Source: Novosphingobium sp. Chol11 (GTDB lineage Bacteria > Pseudomonadota > Alphaproteobacteria > Sphingomonadales > Sphingomonadaceae). From it: DNA of 53,277 bases. Every line of letters starts with the position of its first letter. The first letter of the stretch is position 1. A program made the position numbers and the translations under genes. The DNA is taken from positions 2,327,483-2,380,759 of the forward strand of contig NZ_OBMU01000001.1 of the NCBI RefSeq assembly GCF_900218065.1, given 5' to 3'. The notes under the pieces are model-generated. The model searched no databases. It had not been told where the DNA came from and was given only the letters and a program-made list of their open reading frames with translations. Below, one piece after another: positions 53,145-53,277 of this stretch.

Positions 53145-53277
53145 GAAGATTGTCCTGGCTGGTGACGCCATGATGGCGGGATGCGGGGCGGGAAGACAGG
53201 GCCAGCGGAGACATATTGGTCTGGGTTCGAATATTGGGTGGGGAGCGACGTGGCGTTCGGTGTAGAGGCCCGAGATG

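Overview
The window reads as a chromosomal segment of a sphingomonad (Alphaproteobacteria, Sphingomonadaceae; something like Sphingobium or Sphingomonas). This rests on the high GC, the gene orders nadD-rsfS-rlmH-envC-like, pyrE-pdxJ-acpS-lepB and ctaC-ctaD-ctaB-(small ORF)-ctaG-ctaE-SURF1-thrC, the carotenoid genes crtZ and crtY-crtI-crtB, a TorF-type porin, and short intergenic repeats of a kind I recall from this family. The genus cannot be fixed from sequence alone. There is no prophage, transposase, CRISPR array or rRNA operon. One tRNA gene (Val, TAC) is present.

Layout. 0.15-3.5 kb: an overlap-coupled sulfur-amino-acid operon (sseA, metC) ending in an MscS channel. 3.6-5 kb: a TorF-type porin with a terminator, then crtZ. 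5-7.9 kb: nadD, rsfS, rlmH and an EnvC-like amidase activator. 8-16.6 kb (minus strand): the aa3-type cytochrome c oxidase operon with its assembly factors and a 43-residue membrane protein, continuing after an internal terminator into SURF1, thrC and an RNA methyltransferase. 16.9-20.6 kb: pyrE, pdxJ, acpS, lepB and an AI-2E-type permease, closed by a two-way terminator shared with rpsU-FKBP on the other strand. 21.7-27.1 kb: a class II aldolase-like gene, then a DNA-repair-like stretch, then a D-amino-acid transaminase. 27.4-32.9 kb: a two-part regulator, tRNA-Val, a zinc-finger protein, tldD, a DUF924 gene and a sigma-54-driven glnK-amtB pair. 32.9-37.1 kb (minus): crtY-crtI-LOG-crtB. 37.2-40.1 kb: a DmeR/DmeF cobalt-nickel efflux pair and a phosphate-selective porin behind a Pho box. 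40.1-46.2 kb: a BaiN-type flavoprotein with a TIGR01244 partner, recQ flanked by related repeats, a serine hydrolase and small unknowns. 46.3-53.1 kb: a 1626-residue autotransporter facing an S24-like regulator across a box-rich intergenic region, then a PhzF-family gene.

Most of the window is housekeeping and environmental response: nitrogen (glnK-amtB), phosphate (Pho box and porin), transition metals (dmeRF), light and oxidative protection (carotenoids) and respiration. The most promising candidate for a poorly described system is 22.55-26.2 kb. A perfect alphaproteobacterial SOS box (GAAC-N7-GAAC) sits two bases before the start codon of a radical-SAM protein of the 'putative DNA modification/repair' family. 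It is followed by a small membrane protein, a hemerythrin-like protein and a fusion of a DUF4130-type domain with a UdgX-type uracil-DNA cross-linking domain that keeps the suicide histidine. The second is the autotransporter/regulator pair: the S24-like regulator has Ala where the cleavage Ser should be, and at least six GCGCAA boxes lie between the two genes.
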